DNA of 64,000 bases from SZUA-181 sp964601765 (lineage in GTDB: Bacteria > Pseudomonadota > Zetaproteobacteria > Mariprofundales > Mariprofundaceae). The notes beneath the pieces were generated by a model that was not told the origin of the DNA, did no database searches, and worked only from the letters and a program-made list of their open reading frames with translations. Shown in pieces: positions 25,386-32,880 of the stretch. The translations under genes were made by a program, and so were the position numbers. Where the stretch lies: positions 1 to 64,000 of the forward strand of contig CAZROR010000001.1 of assembly GCA_964601765.1 (NCBI GenBank), given 5' to 3'. The number at the start of each line of letters is the position of its first letter. Position 1 is the stretch's first letter.

Positions 25386-27230
25386 TTACCTTAGCTGTTC
25401 AAGGTCACGGACTGCGCCCTTGTCCGCACTGGTAGCCATTGCAGCATAGGCCTGCAATGCCTTGGAAACCATGCGGTCGCGTGAGGCCGGCCTCCAGGCA
25501 TCCACACCCTTTGCCTGCATCTCCTTTCTTCGCTTATCCAGTACTTGAGCTGTAACTGACAAGTTAATGGTTCGATTGGGAATATCGATCTCAATCATAT
25601 CCCCATCCTCGATCAGGCCGATGGCACCACCTTCGGCTGCCTCGGGCGAAACGTGGCCGATGGATAGCCCCGATGTGCCGCCCGAAAAGCGGCCATCCGT
25701 AATCAGGGCACATGCCTTGCCCAGCCCTTTCGACTTCAGATACGAGGTCGGATACAGCATTTCCTGCATGCCCGGCCCACCCTTGGGTCCCTCGTAGCGG
25801 ATCACCACCACGTCGCCGGCCACGATTCTATCGTTCAGGATGGCACTGACGGCATCCTCCTGCGACTCAAACACGCGCGCACGGCCCTTGAACGTCCAGA
25901 TGGATGCATCCACACCGGCGGTTTTAACGATGCATCCGCGTTCCGCGATGTTGCCGTAGAGCACGGCAAGCCCGCCCTCCTTCGAATAGGCGTGTGCAAC
26001 ATCGCGAACACAACCAGTCTCACGATCCGTATCCAGCGACTTCCACTGTTCACGCTGTGAAAAGGCCTGCAGCGAAGGAACACCAGCCGGTGCGGCAAGA
26101 AACAGTTCACGTGCCGCCTCGTTGGCGGGATTCATGATATCCCATGTCTTCAGCGCCTCACCCAGGCTTGGCGCATGTACGCAACCGGCATTGGCATACA
26201 GCAGACCACCGCGGTGGAGCTCGGCCAGAATGCCCATAATGCCGCCGGCACGATGCACATCCTCAAGGTGATAATCAGAGGACGGCGACACCTTGCAGAT
26301 ATTCGGTATCTTGCGGCTCATCCGATCGATATCGGCCATGGTGAAATCCACATCGGCCTCCTGGGCAATCGCAAGCAGATGCAGTACGGTGTTCGTGGAA
26401 CCGCCCATGGCGATATCCAGTGCAATGGCATTCTCAAAGGCCTCAAACGTGGCAATCGATCGTGGCAATACGGAGGCATCATCCTGCTCGTAGTATCGTC
26501 TTGCCAGCTCCACCGACAGGCGTCCGGCCTGCAAAAATAGCGCCTTGCGGCGTGCATGCGTGGCTACCAGCGTGCCATTACCCGGCAGGCTCATGCCGAG
26601 TGCCTCACTCAGGCAGTTCATGGAATTGGCCGTAAACATGCCTGAGCAAGAGCCACAGGTTGGGCATGCGGAACGCTCCACCGCCATAACGTCCGCATCC
26701 GTTTCAGCGGAATCCGCCGCCATCACCATCGCATCCACGAGATCCAGATGCAGATCGCGGTTTTTCAGCGTCACCCTGCCGGCCTCCATCGGCCCACCAG
26801 ACACGAAGATAGCCGGGATATTCAGCCGCATGGCTGCCATCAGCATGCCTGGCGTAATCTTGTCGCAATTCGAGATACAAACGAGCGCATCCGCGCAGTG
26901 CGCATTCACCATGTACTCCACGGAATCGGCAATCAGATCACGGCTGGGCAGGCTGTAGAGCATGCCGCCATGGCCCATGGCAATGCCGTCATCAATTGCA
27001 ATGGTGTCGAATTCCTTGGCCACACCGCCAGCAGCCTCGATTTCACGTGCGACAAGCTGGCCCATATCCTTCAGGTGCACATGCCCTGGTACGAACTGTG
27101 TAAAGGAATTGGCGATGGCAATAATAGGCTTGTCAAAATCCTCATCCTGCATGCCGGTGGCACGCCACAGGGCACGGGCACCTGCCATATTCCGGCCGTG
27201 TGTTGTGGTTTGGGATCGGTATGCAGGCAT
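25386..27230 (-). CDS. ilvD: Dihydroxy-acid dehydratase
   Basis: Iron-sulfur dehydratase of valine, leucine and isoleucine synthesis: converts 2,3-dihydroxy-isovalerate or -methylvalerate to the 2-oxo acid. The 614-residue product matches the family from PAYRSQTTTHGRNMAGARALWR onward. The cluster cysteines are in CISNCDKITPGM and CPTCGSCSGMFTANSMNCL, and the active-site region is in TDGRFSGGTSGLSIGHVSPEA. It is transcribed away from nadA across a 109-bp spacer and has no other branched-chain gene beside it. Confidence 0.98.
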   Translation of the reverse strand: MPAYRSQTTTHGRNMAGARALWRATGMQDEDFDKPIIAIANSFTQFVPGHVHLKDMGQLVAREIEAAGGVAKEFDTIAIDDGIAMGHGGMLYSLPSRDLIADSVEYMVNAHCADALVCISNCDKITPGMLMAAMRLNIPAIFVSGGPMEAGRVTLKNRDLHLDLVDAMVMAADSAETDADVMAVERSACPTCGSCSGMFTANSMNCLSEALGMSLPGNGTLVATHARRKALFLQAGRLSVELARRYYEQDDASVLPRSIATFEAFENAIALDIAMGGSTNTVLHLLAIAQEADVDFTMADIDRMSRKIPNICKVSPSSDYHLEDVHRAGGIMGILAELHRGGLLYANAGCVHAPSLGEALKTWDIMNPANEAARELFLAAPAGVPSLQAFSQREQWKSLDTDRETGCVRDVAHAYSKEGGLAVLYGNIAERGCIVKTAGVDASIWTFKGRARVFESQEDAVSAILNDRIVAGDVVVIRYEGPKGGPGMQEMLYPTSYLKSKGLGKACALITDGRFSGGTSGLSIGHVSPEAAEGGAIGLIEDGDMIEIDIPNRTINLSVTAQVLDKRRKEMQAKGVDAWRPASRDRMVSKALQAYAAMATSADKGAVRDLEQLR

Positions 27231-27305
27231 GTTGATAGCACCTCTCAGCTGTGTGAAGTACCGTGCAGTGTAACGGCTTCACGAATCCCAGGCGAGAAAT
27301 GATGG

Positions 27306-27333
27306 TTGTTGAGGGCGGCACAGGCGCTACACT
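27306..27333 (+). promoter_or_regulatory. Predicted promoter of nadA, possibly giving a leaderless mRNA
   Basis: TTGTTG (27306-27311) and TACACT (27328-27333) are 16 bp apart on the plus strand. The expected start of transcription, about 7 bases after the -10 box, falls on the ATG of nadA at 27340. The stretch before the ATG (GCGCTACACTGCGCGC) has no Shine-Dalgarno sequence, which agrees with leaderless translation. Both boxes match consensus only partly. Confidence 0.4.
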
Positions 27334-27339
27334 GCGCGC

Positions 27340-28428
27340 ATGAATACACAGGCACTGCTTCAGTCGCTTTACGAGACCCCCGAACAGGACATCGTGCAGC
27401 GTATCGGAGTGCTACGCGAGCGGTTGGGCGACCAGGTACTGATTCTTGGCCATCATTACCAGCGGGAAGAAGTGATTGGTTTCGCGGACATTACAGGTGA
27501 TTCGCTGAAACTCGCCCAGCAGGCGGCCGAGACCCGCGCTCCTTACATCATTTTCTGCGGTGTGCACTTCATGGCCGAAACTGCGGATATTCTGACTGCT
27601 GATGAGCAGGTCGTGATTCTGCCTGATCCTGCGGCCGGGTGCTCCATGGCCGACATGGCCGACCTCCCGCAGGTTTCACAGGCCTGGCGGGAACTGGCCG
27701 AGTTTATTGACGTGGAGACAGAGGTCACACCTGTCACCTACATCAACTCCACAGCAGCCTTGAAGGCCTTCTGTGGTCAGCATGGCGGCATTGTTTGCAC
27801 CTCGTCCAACTGTGCACATATTTTGGAATGGGCCTGGGAACAACGCCACCGTATCCTCTTTTTCCCGGACCAGCATCTCGGTGAAAACACGGCCCATGCC
27901 ATGGGGATTCCCGAGTCCGACATGATTGTCTGGGATCCGTTTCAGCCTTACGGTGGCCACAAGCCGGAAGCCATCCACGCTGCCCGACTCATCCTGTGGA
28001 AAGGTTTCTGCTCCGTGCACCAATTGTTCCAGGCGGAGCATATTAAACGTATGCGTGCCACGCACCCTGACATCCAGGTTCTCGCTCATCCCGAGTGCTC
28101 GCGGGCGGTTTGCGAAAAAGCCGACTTTGTGGGCTCGACCGAGGCAATCATCCGTCATGTTGAGGCTGCCCCTGCCGGACAGGCTTTTGCCATCGGCACG
28201 GAGCTCAACCTCGTCAACCGCCTGCGCCTGCGTTTCCCGAATAAGCCTATCTATTTTCTTTCGCCGACAGTCTGCATGTGTTCCACGATGTTCCGTACGG
28301 ATCCGCAGCACTTGTATGCCTCGCTCAAGGCTATCGAGGATCATACCAGGGTGAACCGAATCAAGGTGCCGGATGAGGATAAACATCATGCCAAACTTGC
28401 ACTTGAAAGGATGCTCTCCCTTGCGTAG
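27340..28428 (+). CDS. nadA: Quinolinate synthase
   Basis: Condenses iminoaspartate with dihydroxyacetone phosphate to quinolinate in NAD synthesis, using a 4Fe-4S cluster. The 362-residue product has the three pseudo-repeated domains and the three cluster cysteines expected in the family: CSMADMAD in the first domain, AHPECSRAVCEKAD in the second, and PTVCMCSTMFR in the third. The opening LILGHHYQREEVIGFAD is typical. nadB and nadC are not in the window. The gene end overlaps the start of the following OmpA-like gene. Confidence 0.98.
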   Translation: MNTQALLQSLYETPEQDIVQRIGVLRERLGDQVLILGHHYQREEVIGFADITGDSLKLAQQAAETRAPYIIFCGVHFMAETADILTADEQVVILPDPAAGCSMADMADLPQVSQAWRELAEFIDVETEVTPVTYINSTAALKAFCGQHGGIVCTSSNCAHILEWAWEQRHRILFFPDQHLGENTAHAMGIPESDMIVWDPFQPYGGHKPEAIHAARLILWKGFCSVHQLFQAEHIKRMRATHPDIQVLAHPECSRAVCEKADFVGSTEAIIRHVEAAPAGQAFAIGTELNLVNRLRLRFPNKPIYFLSPTVCMCSTMFRTDPQHLYASLKAIEDHTRVNRIKVPDEDKHHAKLALERMLSLA

Positions 28429-29911
28429 GAGCATTCTGATTTGCCTGATTACCCTTTGCAGCCTGGCCACCCCCGTGCTGGCTGATGACTCCGTTACCGC
28501 AGTGGAACGGGACATCAACGCCTTCTTGCAAAGCGAAGATCATGCGTACGCACCGGAAACCGCGGCCCGGGCCCAAGCCTATCTTGGCGCAGCCATGCTG
28601 CCGGAGGTCCAGCACAAGCCGGAGGAAATTCAGGCCCGGCTGACTGCTGCGCGCACAGCGCTGGATGAGGCAAAAAGGCTTGCAAAAGACTTCCGCAGCA
28701 AACACGCCGCACTCATCCAGGCCCGGCTGGCTGCGAAAAAAGCCGTGGGGGACTCCCCCTCTCCTGCCTTGATGGAGGCAGAAAAGCTGTTTACAGCTGG
28801 CATTCATTACATGGAGTCAGGAGATCTCAATCAGAGCAATATCTACCTCGACAAGGCCCGGAAGGCCTATGTGCAAATTACATCAGCACAGCTGATACCG
28901 CCTGTTCGTGACTATGCGGCCCTGCTGGAACAAACAAGGAGAACCCTCTCTCGCGCTGCTGCCGCAGGCGCAAAATCCTATGCCCCCCGGACGTACCAGG
29001 CTGCAAAGGAAGCGATGCACAAACTACGAGCCTTTGTTGACAGGCAGACGAACAAGGCCCCCGACGACCCACGGCGGGCACTGCAACTGGCAGAAAAGGC
29101 CCGTAGGATTGCCATGCGCGTCAAGGAATGGCGGCGTAAATCCGGTAGCCATGAACAGCTGCTGCTTTCGGCCAGAAGCGATCGCCTGCGGCTGGCACAA
29201 GCGCTGGGCATCTCCGTGAATGCAAGCGACCTACTTGCTGATGTTGACATAGATACCTTGGTCAAGGCGCTTGCTCGAAACAGGGCGGCACTTGAGGCAG
29301 AAAAGAAGGCGCATGCAGCGGATATCGCCAGGCTCAAAAAGAAACAGGAAGCACAGCTCGCCCATCAGAAACAAATGCTGGAGGCAGAGTTCGCCAAGCA
29401 GCGCCAGAAACTCATGGAAGACCAGGCAAGACTTGTCCACGATCTCAAGGAGTCGTTCCGGGCCAAGCTGGAACGGGAAACATTTGAAAGCAAGCGGCAG
29501 CAACGTTTACGCAAGCTCTTCCACAAGGATGAAGTAGATATCATGGCTAATGTCGATGGCTCACTGATGATCCGTCTGAAAGCACTGAAGTTCCCACCCG
29601 GAGGAAAAACGGTAACGAGTAAATATTTCGACCTGCTTGGAAGGCTGAAATCCGCACTCGATCTTTATGCGGATCGTAAAGTCAGTATTGAGGGGCATAC
29701 AGATGACAGGGGAGACCTGCAGAAAAACAAGATACTGTCCCTGCGGAGAGCTGAAGCAGTCCGTGACTTTCTTATTTCAGCTGGTATCCATGCTGCGCGG
29801 CTGACAGCGGTGGGCCATGGTGAAGTACGCCCAATCGCCAGCAACAAGTTTGAAAAAGGGCGGGAGATGAACAGACGCATCGAGGTAATCATTGCACCAC
29901 CAAACGCCTGA
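28388..29911 (+). CDS. OmpA-domain protein with long coiled coil (peptidoglycan-binding, exported)
   Basis: Exported protein of about 507 residues. After a signal peptide (ending near VLA-DD) comes an all-helical DUF4398-like region with TPR-like helices (about 35-260), then a highly charged coiled coil (about 270-365, rich in Lys, Glu, Gln). The C-terminal OmpA/MotB peptidoglycan-binding domain (about 375-505) has SIEGHTDDRGD, LSLRRAEAVRDFL and NRRIEVII. The ATG at 28388 overlaps nadA by 41 bp and follows GAGGA. A TTG at 28421 would leave a compact, ideal signal peptide and overlap nadA by only 8 bp. No lipobox is seen. A role as an envelope spacer or tether is inference. Confidence 0.85.
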   Translation: MPNLHLKGCSPLRRSILICLITLCSLATPVLADDSVTAVERDINAFLQSEDHAYAPETAARAQAYLGAAMLPEVQHKPEEIQARLTAARTALDEAKRLAKDFRSKHAALIQARLAAKKAVGDSPSPALMEAEKLFTAGIHYMESGDLNQSNIYLDKARKAYVQITSAQLIPPVRDYAALLEQTRRTLSRAAAAGAKSYAPRTYQAAKEAMHKLRAFVDRQTNKAPDDPRRALQLAEKARRIAMRVKEWRRKSGSHEQLLLSARSDRLRLAQALGISVNASDLLADVDIDTLVKALARNRAALEAEKKAHAADIARLKKKQEAQLAHQKQMLEAEFAKQRQKLMEDQARLVHDLKESFRAKLERETFESKRQQRLRKLFHKDEVDIMANVDGSLMIRLKALKFPPGGKTVTSKYFDLLGRLKSALDLYADRKVSIEGHTDDRGDLQKNKILSLRRAEAVRDFLISAGIHAARLTAVGHGEVRPIASNKFEKGREMNRRIEVIIAPPNA

Positions 29912-30947
29912 TGGTGATCTCAGCACACCGGAAAGCACTCGCCGGCATGTCCAGCATCTGCTGGATATTCTGGCTGAAAACAACCCGTACAAGAAAGCTA
30001 TTGTCGAGGAAACGCTGCGCCTTCTCGCAGCAGACAACGCTGTAGCGGACTTAAAGCTCGTAGCACGTACGATTCACGAGATTGGCAAGGGGCTTGAAGT
30101 ATTCCGTCCCTACCAAGGCATACGCAAGGTTGCTGTTTTCGGCTCCGCCCGCACCCCTGAGGGTCACCCCCGTTACCGGCAGGTTGTCGCCTGCGCCCAG
30201 CATCTTGCCGAGGATGGGTTCATGGTCATTACGGGCGGCGGGGGCGGCATCATGCAGGCAGCCAATGAAGGGGCCGGAAGCGAACGCTCTTTTGGTATCA
30301 ACATTAACCTTCCCCTGGAGCAACACCCGAACAGGTTTGTCGACGGTTCACCACGGCACTTCTACTGCAAGTACTTTTTCACACGCAAGCTGTTTTTCCT
30401 CAAGGAAAGTGACGGCATTATTCTTTCACCAGGAGGCTTTGGCACCCTGGATGAAACATTTGAAACGTTGACGCTTCTGCAGACCGGCCGTAACCCCCCT
30501 ATTCCGGTCATCCTGCTGGAGGCTCCCGGTGATGATTACTGGGGACCTTTCATACGCTCCTGGTTACGCCGTCTGATTGCTGATCGCGTGATTAGCCCGG
30601 ACGACCGACACCTGCTCTTTCATACTGATCAAATCGAAGCAGCCGTCAGCCATATCAAAAGCTTCTACATCAATTACCACAGCTTTCGCTATGCGGGCGA
30701 GCAGGTTGTTTTGCGGCTTCAGAGACCGCTGTCGGAAGATGCGCTGAAACGATTAAATGCGGAATTCAGTGATGTACTTCAGCGTGGCGCCATTGAGCAG
30801 GTATATCAGTGGCCCAGAAATGATGATGCCGAGTTCAGCCACTTGCCACGGCTGCGCATGTGTCTGGATCATCGGCGGATCAACGTGCTGCCCCAGATCA
30901 TTCGTCGCCTCAATGCCATGAGTGACCCGGCCGGCTCCACCAGCTAG
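29892..30947 (+). CDS. LOG-family (TIGR00730-type) Rossmann-fold protein
   Basis: Members hydrolyse nucleoside 5'-monophosphates, releasing the base, and in plants activate cytokinins. The 351-residue product has the family motifs MVITGGGGGIMQAANEGA (GGGGGIM at 115-121) and PGGFGTLDE at 180-188, which supply the Arg and Glu active-site residues. It is longer than minimal LOG proteins (about 190-220) because of a helical N-terminal 75 residues and a C-terminal extension of about 110 residues. The start is a TTG at 29892 after GAGG, overlapping the OmpA-like gene by 20 bp. The real substrate is unknown. Confidence 0.85.
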   Translation: MHHQTPDGDLSTPESTRRHVQHLLDILAENNPYKKAIVEETLRLLAADNAVADLKLVARTIHEIGKGLEVFRPYQGIRKVAVFGSARTPEGHPRYRQVVACAQHLAEDGFMVITGGGGGIMQAANEGAGSERSFGININLPLEQHPNRFVDGSPRHFYCKYFFTRKLFFLKESDGIILSPGGFGTLDETFETLTLLQTGRNPPIPVILLEAPGDDYWGPFIRSWLRRLIADRVISPDDRHLLFHTDQIEAAVSHIKSFYINYHSFRYAGEQVVLRLQRPLSEDALKRLNAEFSDVLQRGAIEQVYQWPRNDDAEFSHLPRLRMCLDHRRINVLPQIIRRLNAMSDPAGSTS

Positions 30948-31360
30948 ACCGCCCGCTTTCTCCGCCGGAGCGCATGGTACAGCCCGCACACCTCGCGTAG
31001 AAGGTCTCTGGATTCCTCAGGTGTAAGGCCGGCGGAGGCCTCAATATGCAGCTCAATCCCATGATCGACCACGAGGTGGGTCCAGGTTTCAATATTACCA
31101 ACCCGACTGATACCAAGCGCCGTTGTTGCTCCCATACCTGACCTGACATCACTTGGCCGATCCACCGGCAGGCCCGCCTGGTTCCGCTTGTGGATCGCCA
31201 ACAGCTGTTCGACATGTTTCTGGGTATAGTACGTGTTGCGCCCACTGCCATAGGGCTGGTCAACAAGCCCCTGCTGGATGTAGGCACGAATTTGTCGTTT
31301 GTTCAGTTCGTACAGGGAGCAGAGCTCATCAAGCGTAAACTGTCGATCGAAATCAAACAT
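30944..31360 (-). CDS. MerR-family transcriptional regulator
   Basis: 138-residue DNA-binding protein. The N-terminal winged helix-turn-helix (about 8-75) has FTLDELCSLYELNKRQIRAYIQQGLVDQP and GRNTYYTQKHVEQLLAIHKR, the MerR arrangement. The remaining 60 residues hold a predicted beta segment (WTHLVVDHGIELHIEA) instead of the usual long dimerisation coiled coil, and lack a cysteine metal site. It is convergent with the LOG gene (4 bp shared at the ends). The target and effector are unknown. Confidence 0.8.
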   Translation of the reverse strand: MFDFDRQFTLDELCSLYELNKRQIRAYIQQGLVDQPYGSGRNTYYTQKHVEQLLAIHKRNQAGLPVDRPSDVRSGMGATTALGISRVGNIETWTHLVVDHGIELHIEASAGLTPEESRDLLREVCGLYHALRRRKRAV

Positions 31361-31464
31361 GGGGAATACATGCCATGTTCACCCTGATTGTCAAGCGATT
31401 CATCTCTCGTGCCAGCAAGATCATGATAACCGGCAGCCATTTATTGGAGAGTGCGGGTCAATCG

Positions 31465-31497
31465 ATAAAAAAGGGGCAACGCTCTCGCGTAACCCCT
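31465..31497 (-). terminator. Intrinsic terminator downstream of tRNA-Arg(ACG)
   Basis: On the minus strand AGGGG-TT-ACGC-GAGA-GCGT-TG-CCCCT folds into a two-step hairpin with a GAGA tetraloop and is followed by TTTTTT. It lies 10 bases past the CCA end of the tRNA and upstream of the MerR gene, so it should end the tRNA transcript. Confidence 0.85.
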
Positions 31498-31506
31498 TGA
31501 TTTTAC

Positions 31507-31583
31507 TGGCGCGCCCGGAGCGATTCGAACGCCCGACCCTCAGATTCGTAGTCTGATGCTCTATCCAGCTGAGCTACGGGCGC
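31507..31583 (-). tRNA. tRNA-Arg(ACG)
   Basis: 77 bases with encoded CCA. The acceptor stem GCGCCCG pairs with CGGGCGC. The D arm is AGCTCAGCTGGATAGAGC, the anticodon loop holds ACG between CAGACT and AATCTG, and the T arm contains GTTCGAATC. ACG decodes CGU, CGC and CGA after A34 is changed to inosine. Its 5' 23 bases overlap the end of the upstream lipoprotein gene on the same strand. An intrinsic terminator follows. Confidence 0.96.
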
Positions 31584-32124
31584 CTGGTTCTGAGGTTCCA
31601 TTCTTTTCAGGAGTGGCCTGTATCTGCACATGTTTCAGCCACAGCTTCCAATCCGGGCTATCCGGACCAAACAGCTCCGGAAACTCCTGATACAGCCATC
31701 CCCTGTAGATCAGCTTGCCCTTCTCGCTGACCTCCACATAGGCGGCCGGATTATGCACATTTTTATCCTCGATGTAAGTCCCGGATTTCAGCCTGAGATG
31801 CTCGGTAAGGCCGAGCAGCCTGACACGAACACCCTGCTGCTCAACCGTCTTCCCTGACTCCACCTCCATGCTGAATGTACGCGCAGGGCCCATCTGCAGC
31901 AGCACCAACCGTGCTCTTCCTTCTCGCATAGCGGCCCATGGCGGCAGGGCATGCTCCTGTTGTGCACCATGAGGATCCGGTGGCGGTGTCAACGGCAACT
32001 GCCAGTGGATATTCCCGGAATTATCCGCTTCACAGGCAATAACAAGCGAAAGACATACCGCCATCAGCGTCATGGAGATCGCACGCCTGCCGCACAACCT
32101 GTGTTTCTGATCTTTGTTCACCAC
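31561..32124 (-). CDS. DUF2155-like lipoprotein
   Basis: 187-residue predicted lipoprotein: a basic start (about 1-15), a hydrophobic stretch and a lipobox-like LVIAC with Cys31. After a Pro-rich linker, the C-terminal half (about 85-168) resembles DUF2155, with VRLLGLTEHLRLKSG, NPAAYVEVSEKGKLIYRGWLY and PELFGPDSPDWKLWL. DUF2155 proteins of alphaproteobacteria have a similar G-W-F/Y and W-x-W pattern. Function is unknown. The start is GTG at 32124 without a clear ribosome site. The last eight codons run into the tRNA-Arg gene, an unusual same-strand overlap of 23 bp. The family call is from motif memory and should be treated as tentative. Confidence 0.65.
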   Translation of the reverse strand: MVNKDQKHRLCGRRAISMTLMAVCLSLVIACEADNSGNIHWQLPLTPPPDPHGAQQEHALPPWAAMREGRARLVLLQMGPARTFSMEVESGKTVEQQGVRVRLLGLTEHLRLKSGTYIEDKNVHNPAAYVEVSEKGKLIYRGWLYQEFPELFGPDSPDWKLWLKHVQIQATPEKNGTSEPGARSSAG

Positions 32125-32181
32125 GCCGGATTTGTACCGCCTTGTCTCCCGTGCCTGTCATACCCGCGCACTCACTATATC

Positions 32182-32203
32182 AAACTGGCGGAGAGAGAGG
32201 GAT
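32182..32203. repeat. Direct repeat of the tRNA-Ser(GCT) 3' end (att-like), distal copy
   Basis: 22 bases identical to 32372-32393, which include the last bases of the tRNA-Ser(GCT) gene with its CCA and flanking AAA. On the minus strand the repeat reads ATCCCTCTCTCTCCGCCA plus GTTT. Identity ends sharply on one side. This is the pattern left by a tRNA-targeting integrative element, but the two copies are only 190 bp apart and no integrase lies between them. Confidence 0.7.
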
Positions 32204-32208
32204 GATTC

Positions 32209-32286
32209 GGGCCTTGCGGCCCTCACCCCTGAAGGGGCCGCCAGCGGCTAAAGCCGCCGGCGTTCAACATGGCTGCCGCCATGTTG
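32209..32286. other. Array of four perfect tetraloop hairpins between the att-like repeats
   Basis: Four consecutive perfect inverted repeats, each with a 4-base loop: GGGCC-TTGC-GGCCC (32209-32222), CCCC-TGAA-GGGG (32226-32237), GCGGC-TAAA-GCCGC (32244-32257) and CAACATGGC-TGCC-GCCATGTTG (32265-32286). They fill 78 bases almost without gaps. No protein-coding signal or U-run is present. The block lies between tRNA-Ser(GCT) and the DUF2155-like gene on the minus strand. It may be a REP/BIME-like element, a processed RNA, or the remnant of an integrated element. Confidence 0.6.
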
Positions 32287-32371
32287 TCGAACCCGTCGAG
32301 GATTCTCACCCTCTCTCACCATCTCCACACCAAAACACACCGGCTCAATGATGTGTATTGGCTTATTTCTT

Positions 32372-32393
32372 AAACTGGCGGAGAGAGAGGGAT
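32372..32393. repeat. Direct repeat of the tRNA-Ser(GCT) 3' end (att-like), tRNA-proximal copy
   Basis: Copy that belongs to the intact tRNA gene. It is identical over 22 bases to 32182-32203 and includes the CCA terminus at 32376-32378. Confidence 0.7.
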
Positions 32394-32465
32394 TCGAACC
32401 CTCGATACGGTAACCCGTATAACACCTTAGCAGGGTGCCGCTTTCGACCACTCAGCCATCTCTCC
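32376..32465 (-). tRNA. tRNA-Ser(GCT)
   Basis: 90 bases with encoded CCA, with a long variable arm typical of serine tRNAs. GGAGAGA pairs with TCTCTCC, the discriminator is G, the anticodon GCT is in CCTGCTAAG, the variable arm is TATACGGGTTACCGTA, and the T loop is GTTCGAATC. It decodes AGU/AGC. The 3' end is duplicated 190 bp away. Confidence 0.96.
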
Positions 32466-32472
32466 AAATATC

Positions 32473-32485
32473 GGGGCGCATGGTA
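32473..32485 (-). promoter_or_regulatory. Predicted -10 region and GC-rich discriminator of tRNA-Ser(GCT)
   Basis: On the minus strand TACCAT (32485-32480) is followed directly by GCGCCCC (32479-32473) and then, seven bases later, by the tRNA 5' end. A -10 box plus GCGCCCC discriminator is the hallmark of stringently controlled stable-RNA promoters. The -35 element is weak. Confidence 0.45.
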
Positions 32486-32618
32486 GCAAAATCAACCGTA
32501 TTTGCACCTGCGGGCACGCCTTTTCGTGCCCTGCACCCTGTCTAAAGATCCATCCGGGCCCTTCCTCGCACCTTTCCTCCTCAGACCCCAGCACACAGCC
32601 CTCATCCTGCCCAGTGCC

Positions 32619-32706
32619 TGGCGGAAGGGGTGGGATTCGAACCCACGAAAGGTTTCCCTTTGCCGGTTTTCAAGACCGGTGCTTTCAACCACTCAGCCAC
32701 CCTTCC
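32619..32706 (-). tRNA. tRNA-Ser(TGA)
   Basis: 88 bases with encoded CCA. GGAAGGG pairs with CCCTTCC, the discriminator is G, the anticodon TGA is in GTCTTGAAAAC, the long variable arm is AAAGGGAAACCTTT, and the T loop is GTTCGAATC. It decodes UCA (and UCG/UCU by wobble). It lies 153 bp upstream of tRNA-Ser(GCT) on the same strand. Confidence 0.96.
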
Positions 32707-32710
32707 CTTG

Positions 32711-32741
32711 AGGCTACTTTTCTGATTCAAGAGCATGTCAA
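32711..32741 (-). promoter_or_regulatory. Possible promoter of tRNA-Ser(TGA)
   Basis: A perfect -35 TTGACA lies at 32741-32736 on the minus strand, about 30 bp from the tRNA 5' end. The matching -10 is poor: TAGCCT at 32716-32711 needs a 19-bp spacer. The position is right for a tRNA promoter but the -10 assignment is doubtful. Confidence 0.35.
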
Positions 32742-32880
32742 CCGCCACCAGCGCGCGAACATTATCATGGCGTAACACCGTGGCAATATTGAAGCAATGA
32801 ATACGGGACACTCATTTTCCCGGTGGTGATTTTTTCAGGTGGGATTGATAGGCTATAGGCATAAAGAGGGGGATCACGAT

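Noticed and set aside
31286..31360. MerR regulator at 30944-31360 as a mercury or copper sensor
   Set aside because: There are no metal-binding cysteines in the expected positions and no metal-transport genes nearby.
32512..32531. Perfect 7-bp hairpin GGGCACG-6-CGTGCCC between the two tRNA-Ser genes
   Set aside because: It could end the tRNA-Ser(TGA) transcript, but no U-run follows on either strand, so I do not call it a terminator.
32248..32811. Short open frames over the tRNA-Ser genes
   Set aside because: They translate tRNA sequence and have no ribosome sites. The tRNA folds explain the region fully.
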